Origin: a virus
Length of the DNA: 22,058 nt
Strand: one strand, 5' to 3'
Virus record (IMG/VR): IMGVR_UViG_3300006903_000029
Location: 1 to 22,058 of that record
In this document: positions 1 through 6,562 of the stretch, piece after piece
How positions within the stretch are numbered: the first letter of the stretch is position 1
How the letters are laid out: each line of letters opens with the position of its first letter
Position numbers and translations under genes: made by a program
Notes under the pieces: generated by a model
Database searches by the model: none
What the model was told of the DNA's origin: nothing
The model's input: only the letters and a program-made list of their open reading frames with translations

Positions 1-702
1 TATGCTCGGTTTGTCAAGAGCCGCCTTTAATACTCTGATCGGGCGGACGCTGGCTACCGGCTGAAATACGGGCGGTTCCGGGTCGATCTTCCCGGATGCA
101 AGTCGTTGGTGGTACGCCCTTAACAGTGGCATGACCTTGGCCCGTAACTCGCTAGTTGTAAGCATCGCGGCATCTTCGCGGAATTGTGTCTGCCAGGACT
201 TCGGACAACAGGAAAGGATGAAGGCCGATTGTAGATTTATGCGGCCTGAGTCAACGTCCCGCTGTATTACTTCAATCAGTTTGAGCAGCTTGAGTTGGTC
301 TTTGACCCACCCGGTCGGCTTGCATAATACCCCTGCAAGGTAGCCCACAGTCCACTCAGGGTGGCGGGCGGCAAGGCGGCGAATCGCGGCAGCGTACTCG
401 GCTGGCTTGGGGTGGACGGATACGGCGTTGGCCTTAATCCCAACGATCATAGCCTCATCGTCACCAATGCCCTCAAAGATTTCGACGGGAACGGTCGGCC
501 ATTCTAAGTCTTTGGCGATGCAGTAGCGATGCAGCCCGTCGAGAATTTCGTACTTGCCGTCTGCCCGTTTGCGTGTTAGAATAGGACGCATCCAGTTGCT
601 TGTACGGATGGCGTCACGAAGCTGCTCGTATTCGAGGCAAGTCGTGTCGGCGAACCGCATAGCGATTTCGCTCTCCATGATTAGTTCAATTGGAACGTCC
701 AT
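1..702 (-). CDS. ParB-like nuclease-domain / DNA-binding protein (C-terminus beyond window)
   Basis: This frame is open for 234 codons from an ATG at 702 to the left edge, so the C-terminus lies outside the window. Residues 40-70 contain KYEILDGLHRYCIAKDL, which matches the ParB/Srx-fold motif (DGxHRxxAxxxL). It is followed by a helical stretch like the ParB helix-turn-helix: PKPAEYAAAIRRLA, then WTVGYLAGVL, GWVKDQLKLLKLI and a conserved-looking INLQSAFIL. In the family such proteins bind DNA sites for partition or regulation, or act as ParB-like nucleases. Family membership is read from these motifs; the exact role is inference. The gene diverges from the primase gene across a repeat-rich 411-bp region, so it may bind there. 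A consensus promoter ends 6 nt before the ATG, which implies a leaderless message. Confidence 0.8.
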   Translation of the reverse strand, partial: MDVPIELIMESEIAMRFADTTCLEYEQLRDAIRTSNWMRPILTRKRADGKYEILDGLHRYCIAKDLEWPTVPVEIFEGIGDDEAMIVGIKANAVSVHPKPAEYAAAIRRLAARHPEWTVGYLAGVLCKPTGWVKDQLKLLKLIEVIQRDVDSGRINLQSAFILSCCPKSWQTQFREDAAMLTTSELRAKVMPLLRAYHQRLASGKIDPEPPVFQPVASVRPIRVLKAALDKPSI

Positions 703-708
703 AGTTCT

Positions 709-736
709 ATTATACCACGGATAACGATTGTGTCAA
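709..736 (-). promoter_or_regulatory. Consensus sigma70 promoter for the ParB-like gene, leaderless geometry
   Basis: On the minus strand TTGACA (736-731) and TATAAT (714-709) are both perfect consensus hexamers separated by 16 bp. Only 6 nt lie between the -10 box and the ATG at 702, so transcription should start at or within a base or two of the start codon. No Shine-Dalgarno sequence could be transcribed. Confidence 0.8.
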
Positions 737-817
737 TAGTGTGGCGAAAAATCATCACGATAAGTTAGCGAGGCAACATGAATACGCGGTGTACGGGTGC
801 TATCGGCTAACCAGCGA

Positions 818-847
818 AAGTCGCAACTACAAATCGAGTTGCGACTT
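818..847. repeat. Perfect 11-bp inverted repeat with 8-nt spacer
   Basis: AAGTCGCAACT (818-828) pairs exactly with AGTTGCGACTT (837-847) around an 8-nt spacer. Neither strand continues into a T-run, so it does not look like an intrinsic terminator. A partial third copy of the arm, GCGACTTT, lies at 1007-1014. It could be a dimer-binding operator or an origin hairpin. Confidence 0.75.
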
Positions 848-849
848 GG

Positions 850-974
850 AAAGTTAGGAGTTAGCCAGTTAGTCTTAAAATATTGCTCTGTAGGGAGAGT
901 TGAATATAGGGTAGAATATTTTAAGCGCTATATAGGATGATATTGAAGGGGGTGACTAACTAACTGCTAACTTT
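850..974. repeat. Nested inverted repeats built from GTTAG motifs and an AT-rich arm
   Basis: The outer arms are 850-874 and 954-974. They match as inverted copies apart from one mismatch and a 4-nt CCAG present only in the left arm, and each carries three GTTAG cores. Immediately inside lie perfect 11-bp arms CTTAAAATATT (874-884) and AATATTTTAAG (915-925) around a 30-nt spacer. Two concentric inverted repeats in 125 bp are unlikely by chance and suggest a protein-bound structure. Confidence 0.7.
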
Positions 975-1035
975 GCCCGCAACCCTCGACGACCAAAGAG
1001 TTTGTGGCGACTTTGCCCAAAATGCCGACTAACCA

Positions 1036-1064
1036 TTGACAAACGCCCCTACATCCCTTATACT
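1036..1064 (+). promoter_or_regulatory. Sigma70-type promoter upstream of primase/helicase gene
   Basis: TTGACA (1036-1041), a 17-bp spacer and TATACT (1059-1064; five of six consensus bases). An ATG at 1071 follows the -10 box by 6 nt, the same geometry as the ParB-like promoter. The primase ATG is 50 nt beyond the -10 box, which leaves a leader of about 43 nt. One GTTAG-type motif (1029-1033) sits immediately before the -35 box. Confidence 0.75.
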
Positions 1065-1070
1065 AAGAGT

Positions 1071-1139
1071 ATGCCCGTAATCCGTAACTATCAATGCCCA
1101 AGGACCGCCCCCGATGAATGTCACCGAAGTTATCCGTAA
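1071..1139 (+). CDS. Possible 22-codon leaderless leader ORF overlapping the primase start
   Basis: An ATG placed 6 nt after the -10 box opens a 22-codon frame (MPVIRNYQCP...) that ends with TAA at 1137-1139, inside the primase gene in another frame. Translation of it would run across the primase ribosome binding site (AGGA at 1101-1104) and could couple or modulate primase expression. It may be chance; only the promoter-to-ATG spacing supports it. Confidence 0.25.
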   Translation: MPVIRNYQCPRTAPDECHRSYP

Positions 1140-3786
1140 CTTCCTGAACAACCACACCCATCCAGATTTAGCAGCACTTTACGACCCCGGCATGGAAGTT
1201 CAAGTTATGGCCTCGCCCGAAGGCGGCGAGCAAGTTGAAGGCAAGAAAGCCTGGACCGATGGGGTCAACACTTGGTTCAATTTCCGAATCCCGAAAAACG
1301 CTAAGACCATTCCCGAATTCAAGGAATGGCAGCTACAGTGGCCGCTCGCAGTCCACGCCCTCGCTATTGGCATGACGGGCTGGAACTTCGCCGAACGCAA
1401 GTCGATGCACGTTGCCTACGACTTCGACGCCATTTGCGGCTCGTCCCATCTTGGGACTGGCATCACACAAGAGGAACTTGATCGAGTACGAGAGGCTGCC
1501 CAAGCAATTCCTTGGGTGGAAACTCGCAAATCGACTGGCGGTGGGGGACTCCATTTACGGGTGCATTTGGGCAAGGGCATCCCCACCGCCAATCATACAG
1601 AACATGCCGCACTAGGACGTGCTGTGCTTGGCATGATGAGCGCTGAGGCGGGATTCGACTTCTCCGCTGGCGTGGATATTTGCGGCGGCAACATGTGGGT
1701 GTGGCATCGCAAGATGAACGCCACGAATCAAGGACTCAAGCTGCTGACGCCCCGCAAGCACGACCTGCTTGAAGTGCCGGAAAACTGGCGGGACCATATC
1801 GAAGTCGTGAGCCGGAAGCGGCGTAAGGTCCGCGTGCCCGGTCTGCCGGAGTCGGCGCAGGACAAGCTGATGGCTTTGTCCGAGTCCACGAAGTCGGCCC
1901 CACTTGACGACGGGCATCATCGCCTCATGGATTGGCTTGCTGAGAACGGCCATACGTGCGTGTGGGAAGCTGACCACGGCTTGCTGAGAACGCATACGGC
2001 GTCGTTGGCAGAAGCACACACGGCTCTTAATCTGCTTGGCACGTTCAACACGCTGGCGACTGGACGCGAGCAGGGCGACCACAACTGCTACTGCTACCCC
2101 AAGCCCGAAGGTGCGTGGCGAGTCGTCCGGTATAGCGAAGGCGCACGCGAGTCCGATACGTGGATTCAGGAAGGTGGCTGGACCTACTGCTACTACAATC
2201 AGCCTAACGATTTCCGCACGACCGCCATCGCTAAGGGCGGTATCCGCGACGAAGATGGTGGCTTCGTGTTTCCCTCAATGACGGTTGCCGGTGAAGTAGC
2301 TAAGTTGCTTGGGGCGAAGCTGGACATGAACGGGGCGCTGGCAACTCGCCAGACTAAGCTACGTGTCAGCAAGGATGGTGTTGGCATAGTCGTCGAAGTC
2401 AAGTCGGAGAAGGGCGATACTGAGACTGACAAGGCGGGCTTCATTGAGAAGGGTCGGACGCTCCGCAAAGTGCTGCGTGCAGACCTACCACAAATCCCGT
2501 CCGAGACAACCAACTTCGATAGTAAGTACCGCTATTTGATTACGCCAAACCGTTCACCGGCTGGTTGGGTGCTGCACAACTCCCAGGAAGGTTGGTGTGG
2601 CACGAACAAGGACAACGTAATCTCGGTGCTGATGAACAATGGACTATCGGCTTCCGACTCCAAGGCTGCAACCGGGCAGATTATCGAGGATGGCTGGACC
2701 ATTACGAATATGCCATTTGGGCCAGAGTATCCAGGCGGTCGTCGCTGGAACAAGGACGCCGCCACCTTTCGATTCAAGCCTGCCGATGAAGATGAATTGC
2801 CGCATCCGCATTGGGACAAGATTCTCGCCCACTGTGGTCGTGGCTTGAATGAGGCTGTGCGGAAAGACGCATGGTGCAGGCAATACTCCATTACGACCGG
2901 CTCTCAATATTTGCTGTATTGGGTTGCGTCGATGATGCAGCATCCTACTGAGCCGCTGCCATATTTGTTCTTCTATTCAGAGCCATATCAAAACTGCGGC
3001 AAGTCCAGCTTCCACGAAGCAATCAACTTGCTAATGACAAAGGGCGTAATTCGTGCCGATCAAGCCTTGCAGTCGCAAGGGAACTTCAACGGGGAATTGC
3101 TCGGAGCAATCCTATGCGTCGTCGAGGAAACCGATCTATCGAAGGCTGGCGGGCGTGTGTACGAGAAGATGAAGGATTGGGTTACGGGCCGCGAATTGAA
3201 TCTGCATACGAAGGGCGTTACGCCTTACATGATTCAAAACACGACGCATTGGATTCAATGCTCGAATATGCAACGGGCCTGCCCGGTGTTCGATGGTGAC
3301 ACGCGCGTTACTATGGTTCAATTCTACCCCTTTGCAAAAGATCAGGAAATACCTTGGCCGGAGTTGAAGGTCAAGTTAGAGGAAGAAGCGCCGGCATTTC
3401 TGCGAACGCTCCTTGACACGCATATCCCGCAGTCCAACGGTCGCTTGCGGATTCCCGCCATCGAGACTGAGGATAAGCAACGGGCAGTCGAGTTGACCCG
3501 CGACGAGTTGCAAACTTTCATCGCGGAGCATTGCTTCTACGTCCCTGGATACAAGACTGAGTTTAGCGTGTTCTACGAATCCTTCATGGAAACTCTCGGC
3601 ATCGCTGAGCGTGTGAAATGGACGAAGAACAAAGTCTCGTCGGCTATGCCGCCGAAGTTCCCTCGCGGGACCGGAACGGCGAATAAACTGTTCGTCGGCA
3701 ATCTTAGCTTGACCGAAGTTGAGCCGGAACCCGGCGCTTCACCGCTTATGCGGAATGAAAAGAAACACCTTGTCCCAATCGTTTAG
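1114..3786 (+). CDS. Primase-polymerase (AEP-like) fused to SF3 replicative helicase
   Basis: An 890-residue replication protein expected to prime and unwind phage DNA. The N-terminal part has AEP-primase-like motifs: YDFD with D103 and D105, then KSTGGGGLHL with S140 and H147, then GVDICGG with D188. The C-terminal part looks like a superfamily 3 helicase: Walker A YQNCGKSS with K630, Walker B ILCVVEE with E671/E672, and a motif C-like HWIQCSN with N718. Between them, about residues 240-600, is an uncharacterised linker region with a DHNCYCYPKPEG stretch near 318. The AEP-SF3 pairing is known from phage and plasmid primase-helicases. The ATG at 1114 is preceded by AGGA at a 9-nt spacing. It heads the plus-strand cassette. 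The helicase call is firm; the primase call is good but motif-based. Confidence 0.85.
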   Translation: MNVTEVIRNFLNNHTHPDLAALYDPGMEVQVMASPEGGEQVEGKKAWTDGVNTWFNFRIPKNAKTIPEFKEWQLQWPLAVHALAIGMTGWNFAERKSMHVAYDFDAICGSSHLGTGITQEELDRVREAAQAIPWVETRKSTGGGGLHLRVHLGKGIPTANHTEHAALGRAVLGMMSAEAGFDFSAGVDICGGNMWVWHRKMNATNQGLKLLTPRKHDLLEVPENWRDHIEVVSRKRRKVRVPGLPESAQDKLMALSESTKSAPLDDGHHRLMDWLAENGHTCVWEADHGLLRTHTASLAEAHTALNLLGTFNTLATGREQGDHNCYCYPKPEGAWRVVRYSEGARESDTWIQEGGWTYCYYNQPNDFRTTAIAKGGIRDEDGGFVFPSMTVAGEVAKLLGAKLDMNGALATRQTKLRVSKDGVGIVVEVKSEKGDTETDKAGFIEKGRTLRKVLRADLPQIPSETTNFDSKYRYLITPNRSPAGWVLHNSQEGWCGTNKDNVISVLMNNGLSASDSKAATGQIIEDGWTITNMPFGPEYPGGRRWNKDAATFRFKPADEDELPHPHWDKILAHCGRGLNEAVRKDAWCRQYSITTGSQYLLYWVASMMQHPTEPLPYLFFYSEPYQNCGKSSFHEAINLLMTKGVIRADQALQSQGNFNGELLGAILCVVEETDLSKAGGRVYEKMKDWVTGRELNLHTKGVTPYMIQNTTHWIQCSNMQRACPVFDGDTRVTMVQFYPFAKDQEIPWPELKVKLEEEAPAFLRTLLDTHIPQSNGRLRIPAIETEDKQRAVELTRDELQTFIAEHCFYVPGYKTEFSVFYESFMETLGIAERVKWTKNKVSSAMPPKFPRGTGTANKLFVGNLSLTEVEPEPGASPLMRNEKKHLVPIV

Positions 3787-3789
3787 GAC

Positions 3790-3817
3790 TTGACACCCAA
3801 CCCTTTCGTGCTATAAT
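3790..3817 (+). promoter_or_regulatory. Consensus sigma70 promoter abutting the dNMP kinase gene
   Basis: TTGACA (3790-3795), 16 bp, TATAAT (3812-3817): both boxes are perfect. The bases between the -10 box and the ATG at 3827 are GGAGGCAGT, so a strong Shine-Dalgarno (GGAGG, 3818-3822) occupies the place where initiation would normally occur. Initiation about 7 nt after the -10 box would leave the GGAGG out of the message. Read-through RNA from the primase promoter would keep it. Confidence 0.75.
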
Positions 3818-3826
3818 GGAGGCAGT

Positions 3827-4417
3827 ATGAGTCTGATCGTAGCTTTTGGACACCGGAAACGGACTGGCAAAGACACGGCGGCACAAATGCTAACGCAGCA
3901 TTTGACCCGCCTTGCTCCCGAATTGAAAGTGGAGCAAGTCAGTTTTGCCACGAAGTTGAAGGAAGTGTCCTACGAGTTGTTCAAGTGGGGCGGCTTGCAG
4001 CCGGGGGCCTTCTACGAGATTGAGGCCAACGCCCACCTGCGCGAAGTCGTGCTGCCGTTGATTGGTAAGACGCCTCGCCAGATTTGGATTGAAGTGGGCA
4101 ACTTCATGCGGCAGGTTCACCCCGAAGTGTGGATTAAGAACGCCCTATTTGTTGACGCCGACGTTATCATTGTCCGCGACATGCGGTACTTCAATGAGGC
4201 GGGCGAAGTTGAGGGTCGAGGCGGTCTGCGGTACAAGATGATTCGTAACTCAGCACCGATCAGCAATGACGTTGCCGACTGCAATCTCGACACCTACGAC
4301 CGTTGGACTGAATTGGTTTACAACAACGGCAGTCTGGACGATCTTGATTCCAAGGTCGAATCCCTTGCCAACCGTGTCATTGAGTTGAGCTATGCCAGCA
4401 CTACGCGAGCCGGATAA
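3827..4417 (+). CDS. Deoxynucleoside monophosphate kinase (phage gp1-like P-loop kinase)
   Basis: A 196-residue P-loop kinase predicted to phosphorylate dNMPs to dNDPs for phage DNA synthesis in the cytoplasm. The P-loop is AFGHRKRTGKDTAA (residues 6-19) with K15, D16 and T17. The stretch GNFMRQVHPEVWIKNAL (91-107) resembles the family's substrate-lid region with its conserved Arg and PxxW, and VIIVRDMRYFNEA (113-125) matches the VxDxRxxNE signature that follows. Length is close to that of T4 gp1-type enzymes (about 200-240). It is separated from the primase by a promoter and overlaps the next gene by 26 nt. A related P-loop adenylate-type kinase cannot be excluded. Confidence 0.8.
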   Translation: MSLIVAFGHRKRTGKDTAAQMLTQHLTRLAPELKVEQVSFATKLKEVSYELFKWGGLQPGAFYEIEANAHLREVVLPLIGKTPRQIWIEVGNFMRQVHPEVWIKNALFVDADVIIVRDMRYFNEAGEVEGRGGLRYKMIRNSAPISNDVADCNLDTYDRWTELVYNNGSLDDLDSKVESLANRVIELSYASTTRAG

Positions 4418-5108
4418 CGACCGTCAATTCTTCGCCCTTGCATCGAGTGATGCAGGGGCGTGGCTTGAGCGTGCAGTAGTTCCTACGCAGTCGGAAGCCT
4501 GCGAGCAGGAACTTACGCGCATGACCGGGGAAGCACCGCAAACCTTTGCTCAGATAGCCTCGCGCTATAGTCGTCGCTTTGAGACAAGAATCGCGGAACA
4601 AATATACCGGGAGCATGAAGCTGCTCGTTGGTGGCTGCCGGATATGGGCCGCAATTGGGGCTACACAGAAACGCTCACAATGGATGGAGACTTCGGAAGG
4701 ATAATCATTCCGAGCCGCCGTCGTAATTTGATCGTGCCCCACGCATCGTATGAAACTCGAATGACTGTGAACAGCGACGGACGTAATACGTTCGAGGCCA
4801 GATACCCGGACGGGGCCGAACTTAACCTTCGGATTTGGCCGGATACAATCTATGGCCTTTACGTCGGCGGGGTTCGCAATTCTCATTACGTTTCACAGCC
4901 AGACTACCGCTTCATTCTCGGCGAATTACAAGCCGGGCGTGGCGAGCGTATTATGATGCGTGAGCCAGTGGACTTCCGACGAATGATGACTCGCGGGGAG
5001 TTGACGGAGTATGAGCCGCCGCGAACAACCGCCTACGAACCAACAGCCTACGAACTTCCTTCGGCAGCCCGACAGGATTCACACTTCCTAATCTTGAGGC
5101 AAATATGA
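4392..5108 (+). CDS. Hypothetical protein with TAYEP-rich C-terminus
   Basis: I do not recognise this 238-residue protein. It lies in the replication cassette, overlapping the kinase gene by 26 nt and the Nudix gene by 4 nt (ATGA), so it is very probably translated as part of the same operon. The middle (about 70-190) alternates short hydrophobic segments, as in a beta-rich fold: WWLPDMGRNWGYTETLTMDG, FGRIIIPSR, LNLRIWPDTIYGLYVGG and DYRFILGELQAG. The C-terminus has low-complexity near-repeats (TEYEPPRTTAYEPTAYELP) that are probably disordered. The first ATG (4392) has only a weak ribosome site; an alternative in-frame ATG at 4521 lies downstream of an AGGA. No catalytic motif is visible. Confidence 0.7.
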   Translation: MPALREPDNDRQFFALASSDAGAWLERAVVPTQSEACEQELTRMTGEAPQTFAQIASRYSRRFETRIAEQIYREHEAARWWLPDMGRNWGYTETLTMDGDFGRIIIPSRRRNLIVPHASYETRMTVNSDGRNTFEARYPDGAELNLRIWPDTIYGLYVGGVRNSHYVSQPDYRFILGELQAGRGERIMMREPVDFRRMMTRGELTEYEPPRTTAYEPTAYELPSAARQDSHFLILRQI

Positions 5109-5590
5109 TGCAGTACGTGTTGGTCTTTCCGCATTGTCCAGTTTTCAATGGGCCGGACGTGCATGACGTGATGCTGATTCGCAAGGCCAAACCGGAATGG
5201 CAGAAGGGCCGCTTGAATCTAGTCGGCGGGAAGGTCGAGCCGGGTGAGTCTTTCGATCAAGCCGCCGTGCGGGAGTTTATCGAGGAAACCGGCCTCGACT
5301 GCTACAACTTTCAGCGGGCCGGGACTATTCGCTCCGACCGCAGCGGCTTCGTCCTTGGAGTTTATACCTGCGACACGGTATGGGCGGAAATAAAGTCCGA
5401 GCCACTTGAGAAGGTGGACTGGTTTGTTTGGGAGGAAGTGCGAACCGACCGGGCGCTAATGGATAATTTGCGCGTAGTCATACCCCTGCTCCTCGCAGGC
5501 ATGACTGGTTGGGAGTTAATTCACGGACGAGACGACGCCGGCCACGAAATCTGCAAGATTGAATGGGAGCCTGCGCATGTTGCCGTATGA
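5105..5590 (+). CDS. Nudix hydrolase
   Basis: This 161-residue protein has a complete Nudix box: G42-x5-E48-x7-R56-E57-F58-x-E60-E61-x-G63-L64 (GKVEPGESFDQAAVREFIEE and onward). The family hydrolyses nucleoside diphosphates linked to another group, using Mg2+ bound by the box glutamates. In a phage nucleotide cassette a likely role is clearing damaged or non-canonical dNTPs or altering nucleotide pools; the substrate cannot be read from sequence. It starts in an ATGA overlap with the preceding gene. An in-frame second ATG follows directly at 5108. The C-terminal 50 residues (LLAGMTGWELIHGRDD and onward) extend past the core fold. Confidence 0.9.
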   Translation: MMQYVLVFPHCPVFNGPDVHDVMLIRKAKPEWQKGRLNLVGGKVEPGESFDQAAVREFIEETGLDCYNFQRAGTIRSDRSGFVLGVYTCDTVWAEIKSEPLEKVDWFVWEEVRTDRALMDNLRVVIPLLLAGMTGWELIHGRDDAGHEICKIEWEPAHVAV

Positions 5591-6245
5591 ACAACAGCCA
5601 GCCAACATGAACGGCAACGTACTCGTTGCTATTGATGTTGAGACAACAGGGCGGCTCGCCGGGTTCCATGAGATTGTGCAGATTGGAATTCAGCCACTAG
5701 ACAGTGATTATCGGCCACTCGCCGGAGCGAGGCCGTTCTACCATAGCATCCGGCCAGAACACCCGGAGCGGGCTGAGTCAGAAGCAATGAAAGTGAGCGG
5801 TCTTAGCCTAGATGATCTTCGACTTGCGCCAGACCAATTCCAAGTTTCGGATTGGCTGGCGAATTGGGTCAGCGACCTTCGGCTTCCGTTCCAAAGGTCG
5901 CTTGTGCCACTCGCCCACAATTGGGCTTACGAGAAAGGGTTTCTTACCGACTGGTTGGGGTTAGAGGATTTCGGTAAGTATTTCTTCTCGCACCCGCGCG
6001 ACACACTGACTTCTGCTCTTTTCATTAACGACATTGCCGTGGCTCACGGTATGCGAGTCCCATTCCGGCTTGTCAATCTTCCGTTCCTGTGTGAGTTGTA
6101 CGGAATCCCACACAAGCACGCTCACGATGCCTTGGCCGATTCAATCTCAACCGCCGAGCTATACCGACGTTTGATTCTGAGTTTCGCCGATGGTACTGTG
6201 TTTACTCTTGCCGAAGCGGGCAACTCTGGCAATCCTCAATCTTGA
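5577..6245 (+). CDS. DEDDh-type 3'-5' exonuclease (DnaQ-like)
   Basis: This 222-residue protein carries the three exonuclease motifs of the DnaQ/RNase T family: Exo I AIDVETTG with D20 and E22, Exo II LAHNWAYEKGFL, and Exo III HDALAD with H183 and D188 (the H-x4-D spacing of DEDDh enzymes). In Exo II the usual aspartate position is E119, a conservative but unusual change in a metal ligand. Likely roles are proofreading with a polymerase, end trimming or nucleic-acid degradation. I chose the ATG at 5577 because GGGAG (5565-5569) precedes it by 7 nt. A TTG at 5559 would add six residues without a good ribosome site. It overlaps the Nudix gene by 14 nt and its 3' end overlaps the convergent minus-strand gene by 44 nt. 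Confidence 0.85.
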   Translation: MLPYEQQPANMNGNVLVAIDVETTGRLAGFHEIVQIGIQPLDSDYRPLAGARPFYHSIRPEHPERAESEAMKVSGLSLDDLRLAPDQFQVSDWLANWVSDLRLPFQRSLVPLAHNWAYEKGFLTDWLGLEDFGKYFFSHPRDTLTSALFINDIAVAHGMRVPFRLVNLPFLCELYGIPHKHAHDALADSISTAELYRRLILSFADGTVFTLAEAGNSGNPQS

Positions 6246-6561
6246 GGATTTGTCCAAGCAGCGGGCAGTCGGCACAACCGCAAGTCATCTTGATATTGTA
6301 GGAACCACACCGCTTCAATTGGAGCGTGCGATTCAGGAACTTGCAAGCAGGCCACAATGGGATGAACCGCCACGCATTGCCAGGGTCACGGTTGTAGCCT
6401 TCGATTGGAGGCGGTGGCTCAAAGCCTTTCTTCGGGTAGATGATCGACCCGTCTGGCATGAGTCGCCCCTTGGCGAAGCTGGTCTGTCGAGGGGCATGGG
6501 TCACGGCTCGTCGCCTCCGTTTAAGTTCGTCGCACGGCACGCATTCAACTTCGTTCGGCAT
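6202..6561 (-). CDS. Small cysteine-rich protein (putative zinc-binding), unknown function
   Basis: A 119-residue protein with nine cysteines: C7 and C10 (CVPC), C73, C85, C94, C96, C99 (CGCADC), C111 and C114 (CQSC). The paired CxxC layout suggests zinc binding or disulfides; this is inference. A basic patch KRRRR follows the first pair and a proline run (EPPPPIEG) sits near residue 50. The ATG at 6561 lies 1 nt beyond the ClpP stop codon and has GGAG in the ClpP end at a 6-nt spacing, so it is translationally linked to the protease. A longer TTG-started reading inside ClpP is less likely. It is the last gene of the minus-strand module and runs 44 nt into the opposing exonuclease gene. I do not recognise a family. 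Confidence 0.65.
   Translation of the reverse strand: MPNEVECVPCDELKRRRRAVTHAPRQTSFAKGRLMPDGSIIYPKKGFEPPPPIEGYNRDPGNAWRFIPLWPACKFLNRTLQLKRCGSYNIKMTCGCADCPLLGQILKIEDCQSCPLRQE
6231..6250. repeat. Perfect 9-bp inverted repeat at the convergent gene boundary
   Basis: AATCCTCAA (6231-6239) and TTGAGGATT (6242-6250) form perfect arms with a 2-nt centre. The repeat covers the exonuclease stop codon and lies within the coding end of the opposing gene. No T-run follows on either strand, so it is not a classical intrinsic terminator, though a stem here could slow or end both converging transcripts. Confidence 0.4.
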
Positions 6562-6562
6562 G

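Larger units (their letters stand above)
703..1113. other. Divergent gene-free region: candidate origin / operator region
   Basis: This 411-bp stretch separates the divergent ParB-like and primase/helicase genes and holds no convincing gene apart from a tiny ORF at its right end. It contains the two outward promoters, an 11-bp dyad at 818-847 and nested inverted repeats at 850-974. It also has nine copies of the core GTTAG or its complement CTAAC: 764-768, 807-811, 853-857, 860-864, 868-872, 956-960, 960-964, 967-971 and 1029-1033. The middle (about 874-945) is AT-rich compared with neighbouring genes. Its position beside a replication primase suggests an origin, an operator region or a ParB-like binding locus; this is inference. 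Confidence 0.5.

Noticed and set aside
131-343. 70-codon plus-strand ORF
   Set aside because: It lies wholly inside the opposite-strand ParB-like gene, which has clear family motifs; this one has no recognisable features.
818-847. The 11-bp dyad as an intrinsic terminator
   Set aside because: No T-run follows on either strand, and its position between divergent promoters fits an operator or origin element better.
1612-2082. 156-codon minus-strand ORF inside the primase gene
   Set aside because: It is antisense to a well-supported coding frame, has no good ribosome site and its composition is typical of a shadow frame.
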